A stretch of 64,000 nucleotides of DNA from Kitasatospora sp. NBC_00458 (GTDB lineage: Bacteria > Actinomycetota > Actinomycetes > Streptomycetales > Streptomycetaceae), in assembly GCF_036013975.1 (NCBI RefSeq), contig NZ_CP107904.1, positions 6,411,001 to 6,475,000 of the forward strand. The letters are read 5' to 3'. Positions within the stretch are counted from its first letter, which is position 1, and every line of letters starts with the position of its first letter. Made by a program: the position numbers and the translations under genes. The notes under the pieces are model-generated. The model saw nothing but the letters and a program-made list of their open reading frames with translations. It searched no databases and had not been told where the DNA came from. Positions 8,027 to 16,123 of this stretch are shown piece by piece.

Positions 8027-9565
8027 TCAGCGGGGCCCGGTGGTGGCGTGGGCCCTGCTGTGCGGCGGTGCGGCCGGGGCGGCGGCCTCGGCGGGGGCGT
8101 CCGCCGGGGGTGCGAAGGCGCCGAGGGCGGCGACCGCGCGGGGCCGGTGGATGCCGAAGGCGGCGGCGCTCCAGGTCTCGGCCGCGGCGGCCGGGCGCGG
8201 GGCGGCGGTCGGCGCTCCGGGACCGGTGGGACCGGTGGGCGGGGCCGTCGGGGCCGTCGAGGCGATCGGGGTGGAGGCGGCGGTGGCGGGGCGGCTGCCG
8301 AGGACGCCGAAGACGTACCGTCCGGGGCGGACGTCGGTCCCGGGCGGCGTGGTGAAGCGGTAGACCAGCGCGCCGCGCTCCTGGTGGGCGGTGGCCACCG
8401 CGCCTGTCAGGTCGGTCCAGGCGGTGCCGGAGCCGGGCGCCAGCGCGCCGGGGGCGAGCCGGAACTCGGTCTGCAGCGCGGTGAGCGGCTCGGTGACGGT
8501 CAGGGCGAGCAGGTGGCGGGTGCCGTCGCGGCCGAGGGACTGGACCAGGGCGGCGCCGCTGATCGTCCGGTCGGTGTCGGTGTCGGTGTCGGTGCCCGCG
8601 CCCGGGGCGGTGTCGGTTGCGGCGCCGTCGTCGGTCGCGGCGCCGTCCTCCCGGTCGGACGGCTCGCCGGTCGCCGGTCTGCCGCCGGCCCCCTCCGCGC
8701 CGGTGTCCTTGGCGGATCCGACGGCCTCACCGGTCAGGCCTCCCGGGCCCGGCGGCGCGATGGGCGGGCGGGGTGCGGAGCCGCCCGGCGACGGGACCAT
8801 CGGCCGGGGGACGGAGGGGGAGGCGGCGGAGGGTGACGGCTCGGAGGGTGACGGGCCGTCGGGCCGGTGACCGGTGAGCGGCTGCCCGTCGGGCAGCTGG
8901 TCCGCGAGCTGCTGCTCCGCGAGCTGCCCGGCGGCCGGGCCGTCGGCGCCGTCCTGCTGTCCGTCGGCGGGCTGCGGGCCGGGTCTCGTGCTCGCGGTCA
9001 GGGCCTCCGGGCCTCCGCCGAGCGTCCGGTCGGAGGATTCGCCGGTCGTGCCGTGCGCGGTGGCCGGGCCCTCGGCGAGCGGTCGGCCCGACCCGGCGTC
9101 ACCGGGGTGCGGTGCGGCCGGGGCGGACCCGGCGGGAGCGGGGGACTGCGCGCCCGCAGACGACCCGGCCGCGCGGCTCGGGTCGGCGGGACCGGACGGG
9201 CCGGACTGCGGCAGCGCGGCCGGGGGGTGGCCCGCGGGGGCGGTGGCACCGCCGGACGCCAGGCCGGACGAGGACCCGGCGGCGTCGGAGGAGGTGTCGG
9301 GCGCGGCCGGACTGGGCGGCCCGCTGGACCCGACCCTGGCGACCCCGGCCCGCCGGCCCACGCCCTGCTGCTCGTTGAGCAGGAAGGTGGTGGCGATGCT
9401 GATGCCGACCACGGTGGACATCGCCATCGCGGCACCGGAGAACCGCAGTGTGGGCAGCCGGAGGCGGCCGCCGAACGGCTTCGGCCGACCGTGTCGGCCA
9501 CGGCGCCCGCCGCGCCGGTCGTGCGGGTACGCCGCGTCCTGCTCGGCGCCCTCGGACAGAGCCAC
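8027..9565 (-). CDS. Membrane-anchored Pro/Ala/Ser-rich protein of unknown function
   Basis: 512 residues. A basic N-terminus (RRGGRRGRHGRPK) precedes one hydrophobic segment at about residues 44 to 63 (GAAMAMSTVVGISIATTFLL), then about 300 residues of Pro/Ala/Ser/Gly/Asp-rich spacer including a TDTDTDTD run, and a more ordered C-terminal region (about 335 to 440: LLALTVTEPLTALQTEFRL, GALVYRFTTPPGT, PGRYVFGVLG) that looks like a beta domain. Predicted type II membrane protein with an extracellular tail. GTG start at 9565 with AGGGGAGGGAGG upstream. I do not recognise the family. Confidence 0.7.
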   Translation of the reverse strand: MALSEGAEQDAAYPHDRRGGRRGRHGRPKPFGGRLRLPTLRFSGAAMAMSTVVGISIATTFLLNEQQGVGRRAGVARVGSSGPPSPAAPDTSSDAAGSSSGLASGGATAPAGHPPAALPQSGPSGPADPSRAAGSSAGAQSPAPAGSAPAAPHPGDAGSGRPLAEGPATAHGTTGESSDRTLGGGPEALTASTRPGPQPADGQQDGADGPAAGQLAEQQLADQLPDGQPLTGHRPDGPSPSEPSPSAASPSVPRPMVPSPGGSAPRPPIAPPGPGGLTGEAVGSAKDTGAEGAGGRPATGEPSDREDGAATDDGAATDTAPGAGTDTDTDTDRTISGAALVQSLGRDGTRHLLALTVTEPLTALQTEFRLAPGALAPGSGTAWTDLTGAVATAHQERGALVYRFTTPPGTDVRPGRYVFGVLGSRPATAASTPIASTAPTAPPTGPTGPGAPTAAPRPAAAAETWSAAAFGIHRPRAVAALGAFAPPADAPAEAAAPAAPPHSRAHATTGPR

Positions 9566-9971
9566 CGGACCCCCTCCCTCCCCTGAAGTCGCCGTTGCGG
9601 TCGTCGCATTCTCCCACGTACCGACGGCGCAGCCGGTGCCGCCGGACCAGGTGGACGGCCGCTGGGCAGGCCTGATCCGGCCGGGTCTGGTCCGGGCTGC
9701 GCGTGCGGGGTCCGCCGGGACTCGCGCGCGGGCGCGCGCCGACAGGGGGACGAGCGTACCAGCGGGCGCCCCGGGGGTGGCCAGCCCTCGGACGGAACCG
9801 ATCCGATCCGTGGACAGCCCATTGCTTAGCGGAAGTTGACGGTCAGTCTGACAGGATCGGTAAGGATCTGCCCGGTCGGGCAGGGATTATTGCAACCTCC
9901 TTGCAACCCTTGCCGCCCGGTGACCAGTGGCGCAGTCTGAGGGCATCCCACGCCGTCCCGGAGAGATCGTC

Positions 9972-10472
9972 ATGCCGCCCGACCCGCTGTCAGCACCCTC
10001 CAGTGCCCCTCTCGCCGCTACCCCCACGGGCGGCGAAGAGGCAGGCTCCACCGCCGCTCCGGCGGCGGTGGAGGAGGTGCTGACCCTGCGGATCTCGTTG
10101 GGCGAGGAGGTGGTCGGGGAGGTCCGTACGCGGTTCCGGTTCGACGCCGACCGCCCGTACGAGGTGCTGCTGACGTTCCACCTGGGCCGGCCGGACGAGG
10201 CCGACTGGGTGTTCTCGCGTGAACTGCTGCGCGACGGCCTGCGCTCGTTGAGCGGTCAGGGCGACGTCAAGCTGTGGCCGGCGTACTGTCCGTGCCACGG
10301 CTCGACGTTGCACCTGGCGCTGGAATCGCCGCACGGGAGCGCCCTGCTGGAGGTGTCCAAGCCCAAGGTCCGGGCCTGGCTGGACCGGACCTACGCGCTC
10401 GTGTCGGAGGAGGCGGAGCGCGCCTACGGGCCGACCGACGCCCAGCTGTCCGAGTTGCTGACGGGCGGCTGA
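9972..10472 (+). CDS. SsgA/SsgB-family sporulation and cell-division regulator (SALP)
   Basis: 166 residues. SsgA-like proteins are restricted to morphologically complex actinomycetes and direct FtsZ ring placement and septal wall synthesis. The core from about residue 35 (VLTLRISLGEEVVGEVRTRF) through PYEVLLTFHLG, DWVFSRELLRDGL, GDVKLWPA and LHLALESPHGSALLEV matches the family; an extra 30-residue Ala/Pro-rich N-terminus precedes it. I choose ATG 9972 with GGAGAG upstream. Its last 49 bases overlap the 3' end of the convergent GAF regulator gene. Confidence 0.9.
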   Translation: MPPDPLSAPSSAPLAATPTGGEEAGSTAAPAAVEEVLTLRISLGEEVVGEVRTRFRFDADRPYEVLLTFHLGRPDEADWVFSRELLRDGLRSLSGQGDVKLWPAYCPCHGSTLHLALESPHGSALLEVSKPKVRAWLDRTYALVSEEAERAYGPTDAQLSELLTGG

Positions 10473-12448
10473 GGCCGCGCGGGCCGCGGGCCCGGGGGCT
10501 GGGCCTGGGGTTGCGGCCGGGGCCCTTCGGGGCGGAGGGCTGCGGGCGGATCGTTCGTGGGCCGACCGCTCGTGGGCTGATCGCCTGTCGACAGGTCGTG
10601 CGCCGGCAGGCCGTGTGTCAGCGGACCGTGCGTCGGTAGGCCGTGTGCCGGCAGGTCATGCGTGGGTAGGCCGTGCGTCGGCAGGGCATGCGTCGGCAGG
10701 CCGTGCGGGACGGGCCGGTCGTGCGGGGGCGGGACGGCGGCGGACTGTGTGTCGGCGGGTGGCGTGCTGCCGGGCCGCGCGCCGGTGGGGTGGACGGCTT
10801 CGCGCGGTGCGCCCGGGAGCCGCGGGTCCGGGTGCGGTGCACTGGCGGGCGGTGCGCTGGCGGGCGGTGCACTGGCGGGTGGTGTGCTGCCGGGCTGTGG
10901 GCCGGGGAGCTGTGCGTCGGAGGGCTGTGCGCTTGTGAGCTGCCTGCGGACGGGCTGGGCGCCCGGTGGCCGCGACGGCCGGGGCCGGGGCGCGGCCGCG
11001 TCGCCGGGCGCGCGGGGGTCCGGTAACGGCGGGGTGCCGGGGAGGCGGACCGTACCGGCCGCCAGGCCCGCGCGGAGCCGCCGCACGGCCGGCGCCGACG
11101 AGGTCGGCAGCAGGTCGTACGGGTCCTCCGGGCCGGCCACGCTGACCAGCACCGACTCGGCGAACCGGTACGGCCGGTGGGCCAGCAGCCCGCCCAGGTA
11201 GCGGCGGAGCCGGGACAGCTCGGCGCGGACCGTCACCGTCCGGGCCGGGTCGCCGAACAGCGCGTCGGCCAGCTGCGCCGCGCTGTGGCCGTTCCGCTCG
11301 GTGGCCAGCAGGAGGAGCAGTTCGGCGTGGCGCGGGCTGAGGGCGTGGGACCAGCTGCCGGCCGCGCCGTGCACCGAGAGCTCGGCGCGGTCGGGCCGGC
11401 GCAGGTCCAGCCGGAGCCGGGCGCCCTCGGCCTGCTCGGCGAGCAGCTCCTGGTCCGGGGCTCCCGCCGGACCGCCGGCCGTCGTCGGGGCGTCGTCCTG
11501 GGGCCGGACCGGGCGGACCAGCCAGCCGTCGGCCAGGGGTTCGATGACGCACTCGCCCAGGCTCGGCAGCCAGTGCACGGTCGCCGAGCCCCAGCCGCCG
11601 GCCGGCAGCCGCAGCCGGGGCGGCGGGGGGAAGCCCGCCGCGGCGGCGGTCCAGCCGGCCGCGTCCACGACCAGTGCCGGACCGTTCACCCGGGCGAGCA
11701 GCGGCGCGGCCAGGGTGCGGAGGTGGTGCAGCGACTCCAGGCGGCGGGCGCGGAGCTCGGTCTCGGCGAGCTTGGCGGCGGTGGCGGTCAGTTGCAGCAG
11801 GTACGGGCGGATGGTGTGGGCCGGGCCGCTGAGGTTGATCGCGCCGATCAGCCGCCCGGTGCCCGGGTCGTGGACGGGCGCCGCGACGCAGGTCCACGAG
11901 TGGTGGCTGCGCAGGTAGTGCTCGGCGGAGTGGACGTGCATCGGGCGCTGCGCGCGCAGCGCGGCGGCGATGCCGTTGGTGCCGACGCTCTCCTCGACCC
12001 AGCGGGCGCCGGTGAGGAAGCCGATCCGGTCGGCGCTGCGGCGCAGACCGCGTTCGCCCTCCTGCCAGAGGATGTGGCCGTCGGCGTCGGCGATGGCCAG
12101 GATCAGCGGGGCCTGGCCGACCGGTTCGAGCAGGGTGTCGCGGAGGACGGGGAGTACCGGGTCGAGGCCGGAGGTGCGGCGGCGGTGTTCGATCTCGGCC
12201 GGGCCGAGGTGGACGGCGGCGGCGCCGGCGTCCGGGTCGAGGCCGAGGCGGCGCAGGCGTGCCCAGGAGTCGCCGATCTCGGGGCGGGGCTGGAGGAGGG
12301 TCTGTTCGTCGTCGGGGGCGGTGGCGTCCCGGGCGGCGCTGCGGGCGGCGGCCTCGGCGAGGGCGCGCTCGTGGACCTTGGCCAGTTCCGCCGCGGTCTG
12401 CGGAGTTCGACGTTCGGGTCGTCGGGTCTGCCGTCCGGTCTGCCGCAC
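10424..12448 (-). CDS. GAF-domain transcriptional regulator with repetitive C-terminal tail
   Basis: 674 residues from the GTG at 12448, which has GAGGAG eight bases upstream; the open frame continues to 12577 but that part looks non-coding. Residues about 20 to 240 form the N-terminal and GAF sensor region of the acetoin-catabolism-regulator-like family (ARSAARDATAPDDEQ, SWARLRRLGLDPD, GTNGIAAALRAQRP, HYLRSHHSWTCVAAPVHDP). Residues about 380 to 455 hold a winged-helix DNA-binding part (SPRHAELLLLLATERNGHSAAQLADALFGD, shown by its HAELLLLLA core). The last 200 residues are disordered Pro/Ala/His repeats of the form LPTHGLPTH. Such regulators usually control alcohol or aldehyde oxidation genes, but none is adjacent. 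The 3' end overlaps the SsgA-like gene antisense by 49 bases. Confidence 0.82.
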   Translation of the reverse strand: MRQTGRQTRRPERRTPQTAAELAKVHERALAEAAARSAARDATAPDDEQTLLQPRPEIGDSWARLRRLGLDPDAGAAAVHLGPAEIEHRRRTSGLDPVLPVLRDTLLEPVGQAPLILAIADADGHILWQEGERGLRRSADRIGFLTGARWVEESVGTNGIAAALRAQRPMHVHSAEHYLRSHHSWTCVAAPVHDPGTGRLIGAINLSGPAHTIRPYLLQLTATAAKLAETELRARRLESLHHLRTLAAPLLARVNGPALVVDAAGWTAAAAGFPPPPRLRLPAGGWGSATVHWLPSLGECVIEPLADGWLVRPVRPQDDAPTTAGGPAGAPDQELLAEQAEGARLRLDLRRPDRAELSVHGAAGSWSHALSPRHAELLLLLATERNGHSAAQLADALFGDPARTVTVRAELSRLRRYLGGLLAHRPYRFAESVLVSVAGPEDPYDLLPTSSAPAVRRLRAGLAAGTVRLPGTPPLPDPRAPGDAAAPRPRPSRPPGAQPVRRQLTSAQPSDAQLPGPQPGSTPPASAPPASAPPASAPHPDPRLPGAPREAVHPTGARPGSTPPADTQSAAVPPPHDRPVPHGLPTHALPTHGLPTHDLPAHGLPTHGPLTHGLPAHDLSTGDQPTSGRPTNDPPAALRPEGPRPQPQAQPPGPRPARPQPPVSNSDSWASVGP
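10590..10712. repeat. About eight 15-bp repeats encoding LPTHG/LPAHD units
   Basis: Degenerate 15-bp repeats related to cgtgcgtcggcaggc, in frame with the C-terminal tail of the GAF regulator on the minus strand. Confidence 0.7.
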
Positions 12449-13314
12449 TCCGTTTGCTCCTCGCCGCCGTTCGAGGGCGCGCCGGGGTCGACGCGCTGAC
12501 GAAAGAGTACGGGCGCTACCGGTTCCTGGGGATGGGGTCTGCCAAGTCGGAATACCACAGGGTATGAGAGTGGACATGCCAATCGGTTATGGCCATCCGG
12601 CGTCGGGTCCCGTGGGGCCGTAGGGGCGGGTGGTGCTCGATGGGTGGTATGCGGTGGGTGGTTCGGAGCAGGAAGTCGGACGGGTCGACTTCCTGCTTTG
12701 GCGTGCCGGGGCGGCGGCCGGCCCCGGGAGGCTGCTGGGCTGGTTCGAGGTCGGCGTGAGGCCTGTGGGGAGGCGGGGTGGGGGCAGGGGCGGGGGTAGA
12801 GGTGGGGGAATTTTTATGTAGACCGGTTGGCATATTTTGCCGACTTTGCGGTGGGGGGCGGGTGCTTATGTAGACCGGTCGGTAGATTTTTTATCAGTGG
12901 ACCGGTCTGCATATTTTCCCCGGGCAGGCGGCCGACAGGGGTGGGGATGGGGCGGGGAGGCGCCTCCGGGTGGGGAGGTGCGGGGGTGGGCTGCAACGGC
13001 GGCGGGCCGTCCGGTGGGGGCGGTCGTGCGAGGTGCGCGTCGGGCGCACGGGGGCGTGCCGGGGGCGCGTGTCCGCATGCTGGGCACGGGGTGTCCAGGG
13101 CCTCGTGGTGACGGTCGTGGGCGGTCCCGCCCGCGGGCGGTGCGCGCGGCGGGCGGCCCTCCTCGGGGAGGGACGGGGCTCCGGAGCACCCGCGCCCCGG
13201 TATCGAACGTTATCCGCTGTTCATCGCCGGTCTGGTAGTAGTTGTCTCCATGCTCCCGTTTGTTCTCGAAGTGTTCCGCTCCGGGCGGGCCCGCGGTCGC
13301 CGGGGTGACCGCCG
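12449..13314. other. 866-base intergenic region with AT-rich repeat cluster
   Basis: No convincing gene; open frames here are Pro/Arg-rich artefacts. It holds the promoter of the GAF regulator (12450 to 12600, with the small dyad ATACC-CTGT-GGTAT at about 12556), a G-rich tract, a strikingly AT-rich patch at 12810 to 12920 with three related repeats (listed separately), and the leader region of the PAP2 gene. Confidence 0.6.
12815..12917. repeat. Three 24-bp repeats with ACCGGTC cores (possible operators)
   Basis: Copies start at 12815, 12867 and about 12894. Each reads approximately tatgtagACCGGTcggcatatttt; the middle copy contains the imperfect palindrome TAGACCGGTCGGTAGA (T-N2-ACCG-N2-CGGT-N2-A), the style of a TetR-family operator. 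First and second copies are 52 bp apart, second and third 27 bp. A TATTTT or GATTTT run follows each core. Confidence 0.6.
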
Positions 13315-13318
13315 GTGA
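13250..13318 (+). CDS. Possible 22-codon leader ORF coupled to the PAP2 gene
   Basis: ATG at 13250 opens a 22-residue frame (MLPFVLEVFRSGRARGRRGD...) whose TGA overlaps the GTG start of the PAP2 gene as GTGA. This is the geometry of translational coupling. There is no good ribosome binding site, so it may instead be chance. Confidence 0.25.
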   Translation: MLPFVLEVFRSGRARGRRGDRR

Positions 13319-14079
13319 CCCTCATCGTTGCGGCGGCGGCCCCGGTGGCGGCGGCTCCGGCGTCGGTCGCCCCGGGACCGGTCGCCCCCGCGGTGACCGG
13401 TGCCGCGCAGCTGCCCCCGGTCCACCCGCTGGCCGCCTACGACGGCAGCGGCGTCGACGGCGGCCTCTACACCCGGGTGGTCGGCTGGGCCGACGCCGCG
13501 CCGCACTGGCTGGACCGGCTGGTCGCGCTCTGGTCCGCCGTCGGCCTGGCGCTCTTCGCGCTGCTCATGCTCGCCGCCTGGTGGCGCGCGCGGGGCGCGG
13601 CCCCGGCGGTGATAGCGCAGGTGCTCGCCTCACCGCTGGTCGTGGTCGTCGCGTACGCCGTGAACTCGGCGCTGAAGGGTGTGGTGGAGGAGGTCAGGCC
13701 GTGCGCCCAGCTCGGGGTGCGCGACACCCTGGAGGCTTGCCCCGGACCGGGCGACTGGTCGTTCCCGAGCAACCACACGGTGGCCGCGTTCGCGGCCGCC
13801 GCCGCGCTCTGGTTCGCCGACCGGCGGATCGGGGTGGTCGCCGGGTTCGCCGCCGTGCTGATGGGCGCCTCCCGGGTCTGGGTCGGCGTCCACTACCCGC
13901 ACGACGTCCTGGCGGGCGCCGTGGTCGGCGTGCTGGTGGCGGTTCCGCTCGCGCTGGCGGCCGGCCGGGCGGGTCCGCTGGTCGGCCGGGCGCGCAGCGG
14001 TCCGCTGCGCCCGTTCCTCGGCGCCGGTCTCGTGCCGGCGGGGGGCGGCCGCCCGCCCACGGTGGTGCGGCGGGGCTGA
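13315..14079 (+). CDS. PAP2-superfamily membrane phosphatase
   Basis: 254 residues, integral membrane. The three phosphatase motifs are present: KGVVEEVRP (KX6RP), PSNH around residue 153, and SRVWVGVHYPHD (SRX5HX3D) around residue 186. About five hydrophobic segments. Family members dephosphorylate lipid phosphates such as undecaprenyl pyrophosphate or phosphatidic acid; which one cannot be told. The only start available in frame is GTG 13315, which lacks a clear ribosome binding site but overlaps the stop of a small upstream frame. Confidence 0.88.
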   Translation: MTLIVAAAAPVAAAPASVAPGPVAPAVTGAAQLPPVHPLAAYDGSGVDGGLYTRVVGWADAAPHWLDRLVALWSAVGLALFALLMLAAWWRARGAAPAVIAQVLASPLVVVVAYAVNSALKGVVEEVRPCAQLGVRDTLEACPGPGDWSFPSNHTVAAFAAAAALWFADRRIGVVAGFAAVLMGASRVWVGVHYPHDVLAGAVVGVLVAVPLALAAGRAGPLVGRARSGPLRPFLGAGLVPAGGGRPPTVVRRG

Positions 14080-14232
14080 GCGGGCCGGGTGCCGCCCGGC
14101 CCTTGTGTGGCCGGGGTGGCGGGGAGAGCATGTGAGCCGGGCGTGGGGCCCCTGTGGACGGGGCGCCCGCCCGGCTCAGTCGTGCCAGGGCGCCCGAGGG
14201 CGCCGGGCGTGTCATGGAGGGAAGTGCTGCCC

Positions 14233-14745
14233 ATGCCGTACCGACTCGACATCACCCAGGGGGACTGGCCGGCCGAGGAGCTCGGCAAGGGGGTCGAAGG
14301 GCTGCTGGCCGAGGCGATGGTGCTCACGCTCGCGACCGCCGGTCACGAGCACGGTCCGCACGCCAACCTCGCCTTCTTCGCCTACGACGACGACCTCGTC
14401 CTCTACTTCGTCAGCGAGCGCGCCACCCGGCACAGCCACCACCTGGCGGAGGAGGCCCGGGCGGCGGCGACCGTCTTCCTGCCGCCGCCGGTCTTCGGCG
14501 AGCAGCTGCGCGGCCTCCAGCTGACGGGCAGTGCGGGCGAGGCGTGGGGGCGGCAGGCGGAGGCGGCGCTGGTCGCCTACCAGGGGCGGTATCCGTCGTT
14601 CGCGCAGGACGCGGAGGTCCGGCGGCAGTTCCTGACGGGGGGCGGTGCGGCGGCGCTGTACCGGTTCCAGGTGGAGGAGCTGACGGCGGTGGACGAGCCG
14701 AAGTTCGGCAGGCGGCACTACCTGCGGGCGACGGTGCGGCGGTAG
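14233..14745 (+). CDS. Pyridoxamine 5'-phosphate oxidase-fold (FMN-binding) protein
   Basis: 170 residues. Split-barrel flavin-binding fold: MVLTLATAGHEHGPHANLAFFAYDDDLVLYFVSE-type first strands (LTLATAGHEHGPHANLAFF core), RHSHHLAEEARAAATVFLPP, then LQLTGSAGEAWG. This matches PNPOx-like proteins that bind FMN, F420 or haem. ATG 14233 chosen, with GGAGG 12 bases upstream; GTG 14224 is an alternative three codons earlier. Monocistronic; no substrate can be assigned. Confidence 0.8.
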   Translation: MPYRLDITQGDWPAEELGKGVEGLLAEAMVLTLATAGHEHGPHANLAFFAYDDDLVLYFVSERATRHSHHLAEEARAAATVFLPPPVFGEQLRGLQLTGSAGEAWGRQAEAALVAYQGRYPSFAQDAEVRRQFLTGGGAAALYRFQVEELTAVDEPKFGRRHYLRATVRR

Positions 14746-14903
14746 CGGTGCGGCGGTAGCGGTCCGCCCGGTGCGGGTTCCCCTCCGGTCCGGGGTCCTG
14801 CGGGGGTGCGGCCCTCCCGGGGAGGGCCCTCCCCGGGGGCGGGTGGCGGGGGCCGAGCGGCCGGAGCGGGCTCCCGTCGGTCGGGCTTCCGCACCCCGCC
14901 CCA

Positions 14904-14919
14904 GGTTGGCTGTACAACT
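14904..14919. promoter_or_regulatory. Operator copy A (GTTG-N6-CAAC) before flavoenzyme-HAD pair
   Basis: GGTTGGCTGTACAACT, 71 to 86 bases upstream of the flavoenzyme start. It matches the palindrome also found at 24999, 36659 and 39464 (consensus AGTTG-N6-CAACT, ideal form AGTTGGCTAGCCAACT). Confidence 0.7.
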
Positions 14920-14989
14920 TTTCGGTCGGTTCATCTGTGGTCCGCCGCTCGGACGCCCCTCGGTCACCTGGCGGCACCACCCTGGCCGC

Positions 14990-16111
14990 ATGAGAGTCAT
15001 CGTCGTAGGAGCAGGCGTGCTCGGCACCATGCACGCCTGGCACGCCGTGGAACGCGGTCACGAGGTCGTCCACCTGGAGCGCGAGGCCGAGGCGCGCGGC
15101 GCCTCGGTGCGCAACTTCGGCCTGGTCTGGGTCAGCGGCCGGGCACAGGGGGAGGAGCTGGACACCGCACTGCGTGCCCGCGAGCTCTGGGAGCGGATCG
15201 GCGCCCGGGTGCCCGACCTCGGCTTCCGGGCCAACGGCTCGCTCACCGCGATCCGCACCGAAGCCGAACTGGCCGTCGCCGAGCAGGCGTTGACCCTTCC
15301 GGACGCGGCCGCGCGCGGCTACCGGCTGCTCGACCCGGAGCAGACCCGGGCCGCCAACCCGGCGGTGCGCGGCAAGCTGCTCGGCGCCCTGTGGTGCGAG
15401 CGGGACGCCGCCGTCGAGCCGCGCACCGCCCAGCCCGCCCTGCGCGCCGCCCTGCTGGCCACCGGCCGGTACACCTTCCTGCCCGGGCGCGAGGTCCGCG
15501 ACGTCATCGGCGAGAACGCCGTCCGCGACGACCACGGCGACGTCCACACCGGCGACCTCGTCGTCCTCTGCACCGGCGCCTGGCTGGGCGGTCTGGTCCG
15601 CGAGCTCGCCCCCGAACTGCCCGTCCGCAAGGTGCGGTTGCAGATGATGCAGACCGACCCGCTGGGTGAGCCGCTCACCACCTCGGTCGCCGACGGCGAC
15701 TCCTTCCGCTACTACCCCGCCTTCGCCGGCAGCGCGCTGGAGCGGCTCAAGGCCGCCCAGCCGCAGCCGCCGGTCGCCGCCGAGCACAAGATGCAGCTGC
15801 TGATGGTCCAGCGCCGGGACGGCGGCCTCACCATCGGCGACACCCACGAGTACGACCAGCCGTTCGGCTTCGACGTCGTCGAGGACCCGTACGACCACCT
15901 GGTCGGCGTGGCCGAGGAGTTGCTCGGCCGCCCGCTGCCCCGGGTCCGCCGCCGCTGGGCCGGGGTGTACGCGCAGTGCGTCGACACCACCCGGGTCGTC
16001 CACCGCGAGCGCGTCCGCGACGGCGTCTGGCTGGTCACCGGCCCGGGCGGCCGGGGCATGACCTGCTCGCCCGCCATCGCCGAGACCACCGCCGAACTCG
16101 CCAACCTGTAA
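14990..16111 (+). CDS. FAD-dependent oxidoreductase of the phosphonate-associated TIGR03364 type
   Basis: 373 residues. N-terminal FAD-binding Rossmann motif VGAGVLGTMHAWHA at residues 6 to 19, acidic end of strand two at HLERE, and the subfamily signature GASVRNFGLVWVSGR near residue 40; C-terminal TGPGGRGMTCSPAIAE closes the FAD site. These DAO-like flavoenzymes recur in phosphonate catabolic loci, where relatives have been reported to oxidise 2-aminoethylphosphonate or its N-methyl form to phosphonoacetaldehyde. The next gene, 12 bases downstream, is a phosphonatase-like HAD, fitting that step. ATG 14990 lacks a ribosome binding site. An operator shared with the phosphonate transporter lies upstream. 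Confidence 0.85.
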   Translation: MRVIVVGAGVLGTMHAWHAVERGHEVVHLEREAEARGASVRNFGLVWVSGRAQGEELDTALRARELWERIGARVPDLGFRANGSLTAIRTEAELAVAEQALTLPDAAARGYRLLDPEQTRAANPAVRGKLLGALWCERDAAVEPRTAQPALRAALLATGRYTFLPGREVRDVIGENAVRDDHGDVHTGDLVVLCTGAWLGGLVRELAPELPVRKVRLQMMQTDPLGEPLTTSVADGDSFRYYPAFAGSALERLKAAQPQPPVAAEHKMQLLMVQRRDGGLTIGDTHEYDQPFGFDVVEDPYDHLVGVAEELLGRPLPRVRRRWAGVYAQCVDTTRVVHRERVRDGVWLVTGPGGRGMTCSPAIAETTAELANL

Positions 16112-16123
16112 GAGGAACTCACA

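Noticed and set aside
12516..12833. 105-codon minus-strand ORF in the intergenic region
   Set aside because: Pro/His/Arg-rich, no ribosome binding site, and crosses the AT-rich repeat cluster.
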